From Azonexus sp. (lineage in GTDB: Bacteria > Pseudomonadota > Gammaproteobacteria > Burkholderiales > Rhodocyclaceae): a DNA stretch of 11,149 nt. A program made the translations under genes and the position numbers. Below are positions 5,401 to 11,149 of the stretch, piece by piece. The stretch spans positions 1 through 11,149 of the forward strand of contig JAUYQT010000536.1 of the NCBI GenBank assembly GCA_030697085.1, written 5' to 3'. Position 1 is the first letter of the stretch, and each line of letters begins with the position of its first letter. The notes under the pieces are model-generated. The model was not told the DNA's origin and made no database searches. It worked only from the letters and a program-made list of their open reading frames with translations.

Positions 5401-7983
5401 GAGTCGCACAGACTCAACCGGTACGGGTCCATCAAGGATGTCCATGTCGAAAACCATGGCGCCGTCCTGATCCGCCGTGTCTACAGCCGGCGCTGGCGAT
5501 TCAGGCATCTGACCGAGCGCGGGCGTTGCCTCAAACGGCGCGGCCACCATTGCCGGCAAGGTATCGACACCGCGCAAACCTCTGGCCAGCGCGATTAATT
5601 CGGTTGTATCGGGCACCGCACCCAAGTCACTTTCGAGATGTGCAACCCAGGCCACAAACAAGGCTTTTCCGTCGCCGAGCATCTGCAACAAATCGGCTGT
5701 CACTGGCTGATCCTGCCGCAACCAGAGGTTTATGGTCTGCTCCAGCTCCCAGGCGGTTTTACCCAGATCGATGAGGCCAACCATGCGACCGCTGCCCTTC
5801 AGCGTATGAGTCGCCCGACGAATAGTGCTTAGTGCGTTGACATTGGATGCATCGGCGGTCAGCAGATCAAGCTCGGCGCCCAGCGTAGCAAGCACTTCCG
5901 TCGCTTCTTCGAGAAAGATACCGAGCAACTCGGCATCAATTTCTTCATGCGTTGACTTGGCCAGTTGCAGCGTCGCCGCCGACGGCTGAGTCGTTTCCAA
6001 CGTTTTCGGCTGAAAGCCGGCAAGCGCCGCATCGGTTTCTTCACCGGCCTGCAGGGCTTTCAATGCGGCCTTGGCCGTGTCGCCCAATTCAACATTGGCG
6101 ACCAGATCGGCGTCCTTCTGGATAGCCTGCAGGCCTTGCTTGAGCTCATCCCGCAGGCGGCTGTCTTCCGGCGCCGCCTTGTAGGCATCGAGCAAACCCT
6201 GGATATCACGCGTCTGTTCAGCCAGTTGCGCCTCAACACTCGGCGCCGCGACCCCCTCGGCCTCTGCGTCGATTTCCTCTTCACCCTCCAGCGCAAGCGG
6301 CTTTTCGCCCTTCATGCGGCGGACAAACGCGACAAAATCGGTTTCGCCATTTTGTAACGCATCGACAAAAAAGCCGAGCATCGAGAGCTGGTTTGCCACC
6401 CACTCAAAATCATCACTTGCCGGCAGGTAATCTGGCTCGGCGAATTGCTGAATACGGCGACCGCACTCCTTAAGGCTGGCGACGGCGGAAAAATGACCAA
6501 GCATGGCCAACGCACCACCAATTTGCCCGAGCGGCATTTCAAGATTGGCGAGGTCATGGCCTTTCGCGGGATCGCGGAAAAAGCCATCAAGCGCCTGCTC
6601 GATCTGCGCCAGATTATTCTGAATCTCGCGCCCAACCTGAGCGATCAGCAGTTTTTCCTGGGCGCGCCGCGTCATTTCATCAAGCAATGGAATACCGGCA
6701 TCATCGGCCGCCGGCTTCCCGGCAATGCAGGCATAAAGCCGGGCCACCATCAGGTCAACTTGCTGCGCGAAGTCGGTACCCAAACGCTTGAAACCTTCCT
6801 GGGCATTTTGCAACAACAGAATCGCAGTCGCCACCTCCATCGCCACGGTGTCGTTAAAACGGCTGGCATCTTCCGATAACCAGTTGGCAACAGCGCTTAA
6901 ACCCTGCCCCAGACGTTTGAGGTCGGTCTGCCCAACTGCTTCGGTCAACCGGGCGCAAGCACGAGAATTTTCGACAAAGCCGGGCAGACTATTGGTACCA
7001 CCCGTACAAAACCGGTTCCAGAGATCTTCGATGGCAGCGAGCGTTTCGCGTAACTTGCGCAGTGCACCATCCTGTGGCTGAGCGAGCGCCGGCGCCGCAG
7101 CCGGCACCAGCGCCGGCAAGGAAAAAGTTGTCTGAACCTCGGCAATCAAGGGATCGAGATCAGCCGGCGCCTGGGCCACGTAATACAGCGCCTCACGCAT
7201 GACGCGCTCGGCCACATTGCTTGAGCCGTTGAGCAGACGACGAATCTGCGCGTCAATCCGTGAACGCAATTGCCGGGCTCCGGCGTCTGCCCCAATGGCG
7301 GGTTCGGTCAGCGCGGCGAGAAAGGCCCGCGCGATCCACCAGAAAGACCGGTCGGACTGAGTTGCCTGATGTGATTCGATATCCGCCAACGCCCGGAGCA
7401 TTTCCTGACGGCCAAACTCAGCTTCATCAGGCTTTTGCAACCAGCTTAACAAGCCCTTCTGGTAGCGCATGCGCTCGGCCTTGAGGGCGCGTTGCAACTG
7501 TTCGGGATCGAGGGCCGCCGGCGACAAAGCTCGCCGGGGCGGACGCAGGGAAAGATCGGGATAAAACAAATCACTCGGGTGGACGGCGCTCTGACCGCGC
7601 AGCACCGCCAGAGACAAATAGACCGGCAACAGCCGTAAGGGCTGATTCGGTTCGCCCACCATCAAGTCGTCGAGATACTGCTGCAGATCTGAAAAGGCCT
7701 GGCGTAACACGGCAATACCCGCATCACCCGGGGTCAAGCTCCCCTCTTCGATGGCAGCGAGCAGGGACTCAACCGACTCGGTAATCTGGGTGACGCCATC
7801 CAGCCCGACGATCGACAGCGCGCCATGTACCTGATGGACGTGGGTGCGGCAGAATTTCAGCGACGCGCCTTCCCCCCCCGCTTCATACTGGCTGAGCGCC
7901 TCTTCAGCACGCTGCAGGGCCAGATCAATCTCGCCCTTGACCCAGGTGAGCGGGCCCAAATCGAATTCCGTTGCCGCGTTCAT
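2473..7983 (-). CDS. pilL: PilL/ChpA-type hybrid chemosensory histidine kinase
   Basis: This is the central kinase of the type IV pilus chemosensory pathway (1836 aa). It is expected to autophosphorylate and pass phosphate to PilG and PilH under control of PilJ and PilI. The N-terminal region (about 1-560) resembles FimL-like/degenerate Hpt modules: HQVHG at 50-54 keeps a His, while the matching motif GQIGG at 486-490 has none. Three clearer Hpt domains follow: HTLKG at 726-730, HTLGG at 964-968 (Lys replaced by Gly) and HTFKG at 1139-1143. Pro/Ala/Glu-rich linkers separate them. The CheA core has a dimerisation segment (about 1238-1380), N box HMLRNAVTHG at 1425-1434, G1 DDGQG at 1469-1473 and G2 GRGVGMD at 1520-1526. 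A CheW-like domain (about 1561-1695) and a receiver domain (1713-1830; acidic pair D1719/D1720, phospho-acceptor D1763, K1815) complete it. The ATG at 7983 lies 18 bp after the pilJ stop, with a weak GAGAG close to it. A G8 tract lies in codons 35-38. Confidence 0.96.
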   Translation of the reverse strand: MNAATEFDLGPLTWVKGEIDLALQRAEEALSQYEAGGEGASLKFCRTHVHQVHGALSIVGLDGVTQITESVESLLAAIEEGSLTPGDAGIAVLRQAFSDLQQYLDDLMVGEPNQPLRLLPVYLSLAVLRGQSAVHPSDLFYPDLSLRPPRRALSPAALDPEQLQRALKAERMRYQKGLLSWLQKPDEAEFGRQEMLRALADIESHQATQSDRSFWWIARAFLAALTEPAIGADAGARQLRSRIDAQIRRLLNGSSNVAERVMREALYYVAQAPADLDPLIAEVQTTFSLPALVPAAAPALAQPQDGALRKLRETLAAIEDLWNRFCTGGTNSLPGFVENSRACARLTEAVGQTDLKRLGQGLSAVANWLSEDASRFNDTVAMEVATAILLLQNAQEGFKRLGTDFAQQVDLMVARLYACIAGKPAADDAGIPLLDEMTRRAQEKLLIAQVGREIQNNLAQIEQALDGFFRDPAKGHDLANLEMPLGQIGGALAMLGHFSAVASLKECGRRIQQFAEPDYLPASDDFEWVANQLSMLGFFVDALQNGETDFVAFVRRMKGEKPLALEGEEEIDAEAEGVAAPSVEAQLAEQTRDIQGLLDAYKAAPEDSRLRDELKQGLQAIQKDADLVANVELGDTAKAALKALQAGEETDAALAGFQPKTLETTQPSAATLQLAKSTHEEIDAELLGIFLEEATEVLATLGAELDLLTADASNVNALSTIRRATHTLKGSGRMVGLIDLGKTAWELEQTINLWLRQDQPVTADLLQMLGDGKALFVAWVAHLESDLGAVPDTTELIALARGLRGVDTLPAMVAAPFEATPALGQMPESPAPAVDTADQDGAMVFDMDILDGPVPVESVRLDTEPADDALHLLAAAEALADLLVPEALLPEVEEAAGVLRSTVENAQISPPVSAAPSAPAPPQTLYDIFLDEARGHLHTLLDSYAELDANPLLPTSFEMTRAAHTLGGIAGTVGLMPLNHLAITLEHALLRRDGSAQPDSIEGLETVRQAIITLEEMFAGLADQQAPDEQPQLISALEDIFLVPPLAEITPPASAEIIPLPGRADAAEFAAEFAATPSRSPSASVPALPQLTDEIDEQLLPIFLEEAADQLRDLTTQLRTWRSEPNSDAAPHALARLLHTFKGNARMAGAMNLGELTHQIETRVEEALRAGQATPVFIDQIEAGCDAMAQAVERLREGPQTEGETGDHALSDESESAAPRAVAAKSEPEIEAGGAQATLRVRAELIDRLVSEAGELSIARTRIEGEMRSLKGSLLDLTENVIRLRRQLREIEIQAESQIQSHVAQSPEGEAEFDPLELDRFTRFQELTRFMAESVNDVATVQQNLLKNLDDANAAILAQSRLNRSLQQELMSVRMIPFVSQAERLYRIVRQTAKDVGKRANLDIAGGQVEIDRSVLDKMLGPIEHMLRNAVTHGIESREQRLAAGKSEVGEISMALTQEGNEIILAMTDDGQGLDAPRIRARAEAMGLLAPDQAVDAATLFDFIFQPGFSTATELTQVSGRGVGMDVVKTEVAALGGRIEILSQPGQGTTFRLYLPLTLAVTKTLLLRVGTRIYAVPSTMIEQVQELKANALAVLREKGEAEWQGNRYPFHYLPHLLGDSNAVPEGHRRYWVLLLRSGTQRVAVQVDELKGNQEVVVKNIGAQLSRVVGISGATVLGDGQVVLILNPVALASRTFAVSGSAIAPVASVKAKLPTVMVVDDSLTVRKIVSRLLAREGYQVILAKDGVDALEQLLEVTPDVILSDIEMPRMDGFDFVRNLRADEHLRALPVIMITSRTADKHRNYALQIGANHYLGKPYDEEELLGLIAGYIAAKSAG
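4761..4784. repeat. 12-bp tandem duplication in a PilL linker
   Basis: CGGCAAATTCAG occurs twice back to back (4761-4772 and 4773-4784). In PilL this gives a duplicated four-residue unit, seen as AAEFAAEFAA at about 1066-1075, in the linker before the third clear Hpt domain. It keeps the frame and looks like a recent slippage event in a region under little constraint. Confidence 0.8.
7872..7879 (-). repeat. G8 homopolymer near the 5' end of pilL
   Basis: Eight consecutive C on the plus strand are eight G on the coding strand of pilL, spanning codons 35-38 (Ala-Gly-Gly-Glu). As read here the frame is intact. A one-base change would shift pilL very early and remove the kinase. Tracts of this length are slippage-prone in some bacteria, but the same residues could be encoded without an uninterrupted run. 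Confidence 0.85.
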
Positions 7984-8001
7984 AGTCTCTCGCGATGCCT
8001 G

Positions 8002-10134
8002 TTAGTCCACCTTGAAGCCGGCGACCGATCCTTTAAGTTCCGAAGCCAGCGCCGTCAATTCATCAACCGCCTCGGCCGTGCGCTGAGTGCCGGCTGTTGT
8101 TTGCTCGGTCACGCGCAAAATATCCTGCATCAACTCGGCGACATGGGTCGCCGAGTCGGCCTGATCCTGTGTCGAGGTGGAAATCCCGTGAATCAGGTCA
8201 GCTAGGTCTCGCGACACCAGGCCGATTTCGGAAAGTGCCTGACCGGCAGCGTCAGAAAGTTTGGCGCCCTCAACCACACCCTGGGTGGATTGCTCCATGG
8301 CGAAAACCGCATCCTGGGTATCGGTCTGAATGGTCTTCACAATCGCTGCAATCTGTTTGGTCGCCTCGCCGGAACGTTCGGCCAGTCGCTGCACCTCTTC
8401 GGCAACCACGGTAAAGCCGCGCCCTGCATCTCCATCTGAAGCCGCCTGAATGGCCGCGTTAAGCGCCAATACGTTAGTTTGCTCGGTAATGTCGGAAATC
8501 AGCTCAACAATTTCACCGATCTCCTGCGAGCTTTCGCCGAGGCGCTTGATGCGCTTCGATGTTTCCTGAATCTGATTGCGGATTTCATTCATACCCTTGA
8601 TCGAATCCTCCACCGCTGCCGTGCCTTTTTCCGCCGCAGTCAAGGACTGACGCGCCACCTGCGCCGATTGCATGGCGTTGCCGGAAACCTCGCTCATCGA
8701 GCGCGCCATCTTGAGCGCGGACTGGCCGGCTTCCTGAATTTCGCTGGACTGCCGCTCGGCGGCATCGAGCAATTTGGTTGAGTTCTGGCGAGCGATTTCT
8801 GTCGCAGCCGTCACCCGATTGGCCGCATCGTTGATCCGCCCAACCAGCACGCGCAGTTCTTCAATGGTGTAGTTGATCGAGTCGGCAATTGCACCGGTAA
8901 TGTTTTCGCTCACCGTTGCCGTCACCGTCAGATCACCATCTGCCAGGTCGCCCAATTCATTCATCAAACGCAGAATGGCATCCTGATTTTCGCGGTTGAC
9001 CTGCTCTGACGACTGGCGTTCTTTCTCGGCATCGAGTGCCCGGCGCGCGTTATCTTGAAGATATATCTTTGCAAGCAGCACCAGCGTAGCCAGCGCAGCT
9101 AACGACATAACGAGCAGTAGCACGACATACAGCGCCCGTTCGGACAGCCCGCTCTGATAGCCAAACACCAAATTATCAGTCGCCTTCAGCAACTCTTCAC
9201 TCTCGCGAAAAATCCGCGAACCGGCCTGTTTGGAAAGCACCAGCGGCTGCATATTGCCGAGAATGCTGGCAATCGCATCCTGATATTCCTTGAAGGCCAC
9301 ATCGAGTTCAGCCAGTTTGGCCCGGCTTTCAGCATCATTGCTACCGGAAAGGCGCAGCGTTTCACTGCCTTGGCTCAAGCCAAGCAAAATATCGCGAAAA
9401 GTGTTGGTGTCCTTGCCAAGCAGGAAAGCGACTTCCGGGCTGATTTCATCACCGACCAGCAACACGGAAGCGTTCTTGGCAATACGCTGAGTCAACATCG
9501 CCAACTGATTGGCTACAGCAATTTCACGCACACTAGCCCCTGCCTGCAACTTGAGTGCGGCAAGCTGTTCGGTCAACTCAAGCATCTCGGCATTTTTTGC
9601 GTCGATCGTTGCCACACTTTTACCCAGGGTGAGCAGGCTTTTCTCCTGGCCGATCACCGTCATTGCATCTTTATCAGCAGCGAGCCAAAGCTCGGTCAGC
9701 GCACCGAGTTGAGGCTGAACCTCAGCGGGCGAAGCGGGTACGCGGGTTCCACTGATATCGCCCCCGGCCGAAAGGCGCTCGAGCAAGCTGGAAAAGGTTT
9801 CGCGCGACTCCTTCAATTGGGCAAAGGCCGCCGGGTTTCCCTGCAGCGCCTGTGAAGACGCCTTGGCCAGGCGCTGTGACAACATACGCATTTCGCCGGA
9901 CGCAGCAATGTAAGCAGTACCGTAGGTCGACTCCCGATTATCGTGATAAACCAGTGCGGCAATCAGCAAAAGCAGGACAACGAAAATCGCCCCAACGGAT
10001 TTCATTTGTTGAATAACTGGCTGATTAGCCAAAAAACCAGGCAATGGCAGTTTGCCCAATGAGCCTGCGATTGCTGCGGACGAGTCGGCCTTGTCAGCAG
10101 CGCCGGACTCGGGAAGGTTGAAACTTAAAGCCAT
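8002..10134 (-). CDS. pilJ: PilJ type IV pilus methyl-accepting transducer
   Basis: PilJ (710 aa) is the inner-membrane receptor of the pilus chemosensory system; in Pseudomonas it interacts with pilin. A cytoplasmic N-terminal stretch leads to TM1 (about 47-63) and a periplasmic domain (about 64-334), followed by TM2 (about 335-357), HAMP (about 358-435) and the long MCP coiled coil. The periplasmic part contains two copies of a PilJ-domain signature, MRMLSQRLAKAS at 82-93 and LAMLTQRIAKNA at 212-223. The signalling tip is NAAIQAASDGDAGRGF at 559-574, with Gln where ordinary MCPs have Glu, which to my recollection fits PilJ-type tips. The C-terminus ends GFKVD and has no CheR/CheB-tethering pentapeptide. 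The frame is open 14 codons further, to 10176, but that start would overlap pilI. ATG at 10134 has a perfect GGAGG six bases upstream and is chosen here. The gap to pilI is 38 bp. Confidence 0.96.
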   Translation of the reverse strand: MALSFNLPESGAADKADSSAAIAGSLGKLPLPGFLANQPVIQQMKSVGAIFVVLLLLIAALVYHDNRESTYGTAYIAASGEMRMLSQRLAKASSQALQGNPAAFAQLKESRETFSSLLERLSAGGDISGTRVPASPAEVQPQLGALTELWLAADKDAMTVIGQEKSLLTLGKSVATIDAKNAEMLELTEQLAALKLQAGASVREIAVANQLAMLTQRIAKNASVLLVGDEISPEVAFLLGKDTNTFRDILLGLSQGSETLRLSGSNDAESRAKLAELDVAFKEYQDAIASILGNMQPLVLSKQAGSRIFRESEELLKATDNLVFGYQSGLSERALYVVLLLVMSLAALATLVLLAKIYLQDNARRALDAEKERQSSEQVNRENQDAILRLMNELGDLADGDLTVTATVSENITGAIADSINYTIEELRVLVGRINDAANRVTAATEIARQNSTKLLDAAERQSSEIQEAGQSALKMARSMSEVSGNAMQSAQVARQSLTAAEKGTAAVEDSIKGMNEIRNQIQETSKRIKRLGESSQEIGEIVELISDITEQTNVLALNAAIQAASDGDAGRGFTVVAEEVQRLAERSGEATKQIAAIVKTIQTDTQDAVFAMEQSTQGVVEGAKLSDAAGQALSEIGLVSRDLADLIHGISTSTQDQADSATHVAELMQDILRVTEQTTAGTQRTAEAVDELTALASELKGSVAGFKVD

Positions 10135-10140
10135 GGAAAT

Positions 10141-10145
10141 CCTCC
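10141..10145 (-). promoter_or_regulatory. Ribosome binding site that fixes the pilJ start
   Basis: The minus strand reads GGAGG, six bases (ATTTCC), then ATG at 10134-10132. This is the strongest Shine-Dalgarno sequence I noticed in the window, and it argues against the longer frame starting at 10176. Confidence 0.85.
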
Positions 10146-10172
10146 ACTTGGGGCAAGGGCTAAGGCCCTGGA

Positions 10173-10685
10173 TCAAACCCCGATATTCATGAAATCGTCA
10201 TCGGCCAGCAGTTCGCGCACCGAAAGCTTGCGCCAGACTTTGCCTTGCGTATCGGCGAAACGCTGCGCCGCCCAGCTTGGCACCAAAGTATCCGGCGCCT
10301 CTGGCGTGAAATCGTCAGGGTTCTTCAAACCAAGCATGCGCGACACCAACAAGGCGGCATTGGCGCCGTGCTTGGCGCCGATCAACAGCAGGCGGGCATT
10401 GGCATTCTGCGGTGTCGGCGCGCCGCCACGAAAAACCGAAAAATCGGTCACGGCATGCAGGTTGCCACGAATATTGGCGATCCCGGCAAACCAGTCACGC
10501 GTCAGCGGCACCGGCGCCAACTGCGGCGCCTGAACGATTTCGCCACTATCCGAAAGATCGAGCAGCCAGGATTCGTTGCCTGCTTCAACCCCCAGCCAGG
10601 ACAAGGCATCACGCCCTTGAGCCGCCGTTGTCAGGCGCCCTGCCAGGTACTTCTGAAAATCACGAAGACTGGTTTTTTTGGCCAT
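10173..10685 (-). CDS. pilI: PilI, CheW-like coupling protein
   Basis: This is a CheW-domain scaffold protein (170 aa) that links the PilJ transducer to the PilL kinase in the polar chemosensory array. It is a single-domain cytoplasmic protein. The N-terminal helix (MAKKTSLRDFQKYLAGRL) is followed by a CheW fold, whose clearest motif is WFAGIANIRGNLHAVTDF at 65-82. The matching stretch in CheW proteins is the GxxNxRGxxxPVxDL core. Ser/Ala-rich strands (RLLLIGAKHG at 98-107, AALLVSRMLGL at 110-120) complete the fold. The frame stays open to a TTG at 10706 inside pilH, but ATG at 10685 gives the expected N-terminus and lies four bases after the pilH stop. No clear Shine-Dalgarno sequence precedes this ATG, so translation is probably coupled to pilH. 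Confidence 0.92.
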   Translation of the reverse strand: MAKKTSLRDFQKYLAGRLTTAAQGRDALSWLGVEAGNESWLLDLSDSGEIVQAPQLAPVPLTRDWFAGIANIRGNLHAVTDFSVFRGGAPTPQNANARLLLIGAKHGANAALLVSRMLGLKNPDDFTPEAPDTLVPSWAAQRFADTQGKVWRKLSVRELLADDDFMNIGV

Positions 10686-10689
10686 CGGT

Positions 10690-11055
10690 TCAGGGCAGCG
10701 CAGCAACTCGACGAAGCAACTCCTCAGGGTTAAGCGGTTTCACCAGGTAATCCACAGCGCCCTGACGCAAACCCCATATCCGGTCGGTTTCCTGCCCCTT
10801 TGAGGTGCAGACGATGACCGGAATACCCTTGGTTTCTTCATCGCGCGTCAGCGTCCGTGTCGCCTGATAACCGTTCAGGCCGGGCATGACCACATCCATC
10901 AAAATAAGATCGGGCTTATTGGCCTTTGCCTTGGCGATGCCTTCCTCGCCATTTTCAGCGGTAATCACCTGATATCCCGCTTTGGTCAGCACGTCGACCG
11001 TAAAGAAGCGCTCGGTCGGGGAATCGTCGACCACGAGGATATTTTTGACCGGCAT
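10690..11055 (-). CDS. pilH: PilH, single-domain response regulator
   Basis: This CheY-like receiver (121 aa) has no output domain. In Pseudomonas, PilH is phosphorylated by the Chp kinase and opposes or drains signal from PilG, favouring pilus retraction via PilT/PilU. The receiver is complete: acidic pair D10/D11, phospho-acceptor D54 in LILMDVVMPGLNG, switch residue T84 followed by S85, and the invariant K106 in YLVKPL. The ending RQGAVDYLVKPLNPEELL and its place as the second receiver gene favour PilH over PilG. ATG at 11055 has AGGAG five bases upstream (11061-11065) and lies 13 bases after the pilG stop. Confidence 0.94.
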   Translation of the reverse strand: MPVKNILVVDDSPTERFFTVDVLTKAGYQVITAENGEEGIAKAKANKPDLILMDVVMPGLNGYQATRTLTRDEETKGIPVIVCTSKGQETDRIWGLRQGAVDYLVKPLNPEELLRRVAALP

Positions 11056-11060
11056 TTTTA

Positions 11061-11065
11061 CTCCT
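11061..11065 (-). promoter_or_regulatory. Ribosome binding site of pilH
   Basis: The minus strand reads AGGAG, five bases (TAAAA), then ATG at 11055. It sits in the 13-base gap between pilG and pilH. Confidence 0.75.
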
Positions 11066-11068
11066 GAA

Positions 11069-11149
11069 CTACGGGTTGGATTCTGTATCGGGCGGCAGCG
11101 CGAAACTGGCGACCGTTTGCAGCAGACTGTCTTTGGTAAAGGGCTTGGT
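11069..11149 (-). CDS. pilG: PilG response regulator, C-terminal fragment
   Basis: The last 26 codons of a gene that begins beyond the right edge end in TAG at 11071-11069. The fragment starts TKPFTKDSLLQTV, which carries the conserved Lys-Pro of a receiver domain followed by the final helix. A KPFTK(D/E)xLL ending fits PilG, the CheY-like regulator encoded first in pilGHIJ clusters, where it promotes pilus extension and surface signalling. The phosphorylation site is outside the window. The identity rests on this short motif plus its position immediately before pilH. Confidence 0.8.
   Translation of the reverse strand, partial: TKPFTKDSLLQTVASFALPPDTESNP

Noticed and set aside
10135..10176. 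Longer pilJ start at 10176
   Set aside because: It would overlap the pilI stop and add 14 residues without family precedent. The ATG at 10134 has a perfect GGAGG at the right distance.
10686..10706. Longer pilI start (TTG at 10706)
   Set aside because: It would start inside pilH at a rare codon. The nearest GAGGAG is about 13 bases upstream, too far, and ATG 10685 gives the expected N-terminus.

Overview
The window carries the distal part of a type IV pilus chemosensory (Pil-Chp) operon on the minus strand. Downstream of it, on the same strand, are an unrecognised small gene and a PAS-PAS-GGDEF diguanylate cyclase. The left edge holds the last 49 codons of a plus-strand DNA photolyase. About 57% GC by eye, the PilGHIJ-PilL gene order and the protein sequence style suggest a betaproteobacterium, probably of the Rhodocyclales (Dechloromonas/Azonexus/Azoarcus-like). 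This placement is inferred from the protein sequences and was not searched.

Layout, reading the minus strand from right to left: pilG 3' end (11149-11069), pilH (11055-10690), pilI (10685-10173), pilJ (10134-8002) and pilL/chpA (7983-2473). The gaps are 13, 4, 38 and 18 bp, so these five genes almost certainly form one transcript. A 97-bp gap follows, with a perfect 12-bp-stem hairpin, and then a 164-codon gene of unknown function (2377-1883). Next come a 197-bp spacer downstream of two small palindromes and the diguanylate cyclase (1664-186). The cyclase converges on the photolyase gene (1-150) with only 35 bp between the stops.

How the genes work together (family knowledge): PilJ is the membrane transducer, PilI the CheW-type coupling protein and PilL the giant CheA-type hybrid kinase with several Hpt-like domains. 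PilG and PilH are single-domain response regulators that tune pilus extension and retraction (and cAMP in Pseudomonas). The adaptation enzymes PilK (CheR-like) and ChpB (CheB-like), present in the Pseudomonas cluster, are not between pilJ and pilL nor downstream of pilL. The adjacent GGDEF enzyme has intact catalytic and I-site motifs, so it could add a c-di-GMP input to surface behaviour, but only proximity supports that link.

I see no transposon, CRISPR array, RNA gene or clearly new system. The items most worth a second look are the mixed set of phospho-acceptor sites in PilL, a G8 tract near the start of pilL, the unknown gene after pilL and the hairpin before it. Three starts (pilJ, pilI and the unknown gene) are placed downstream of the longest possible reading frame, for reasons given in the entries.
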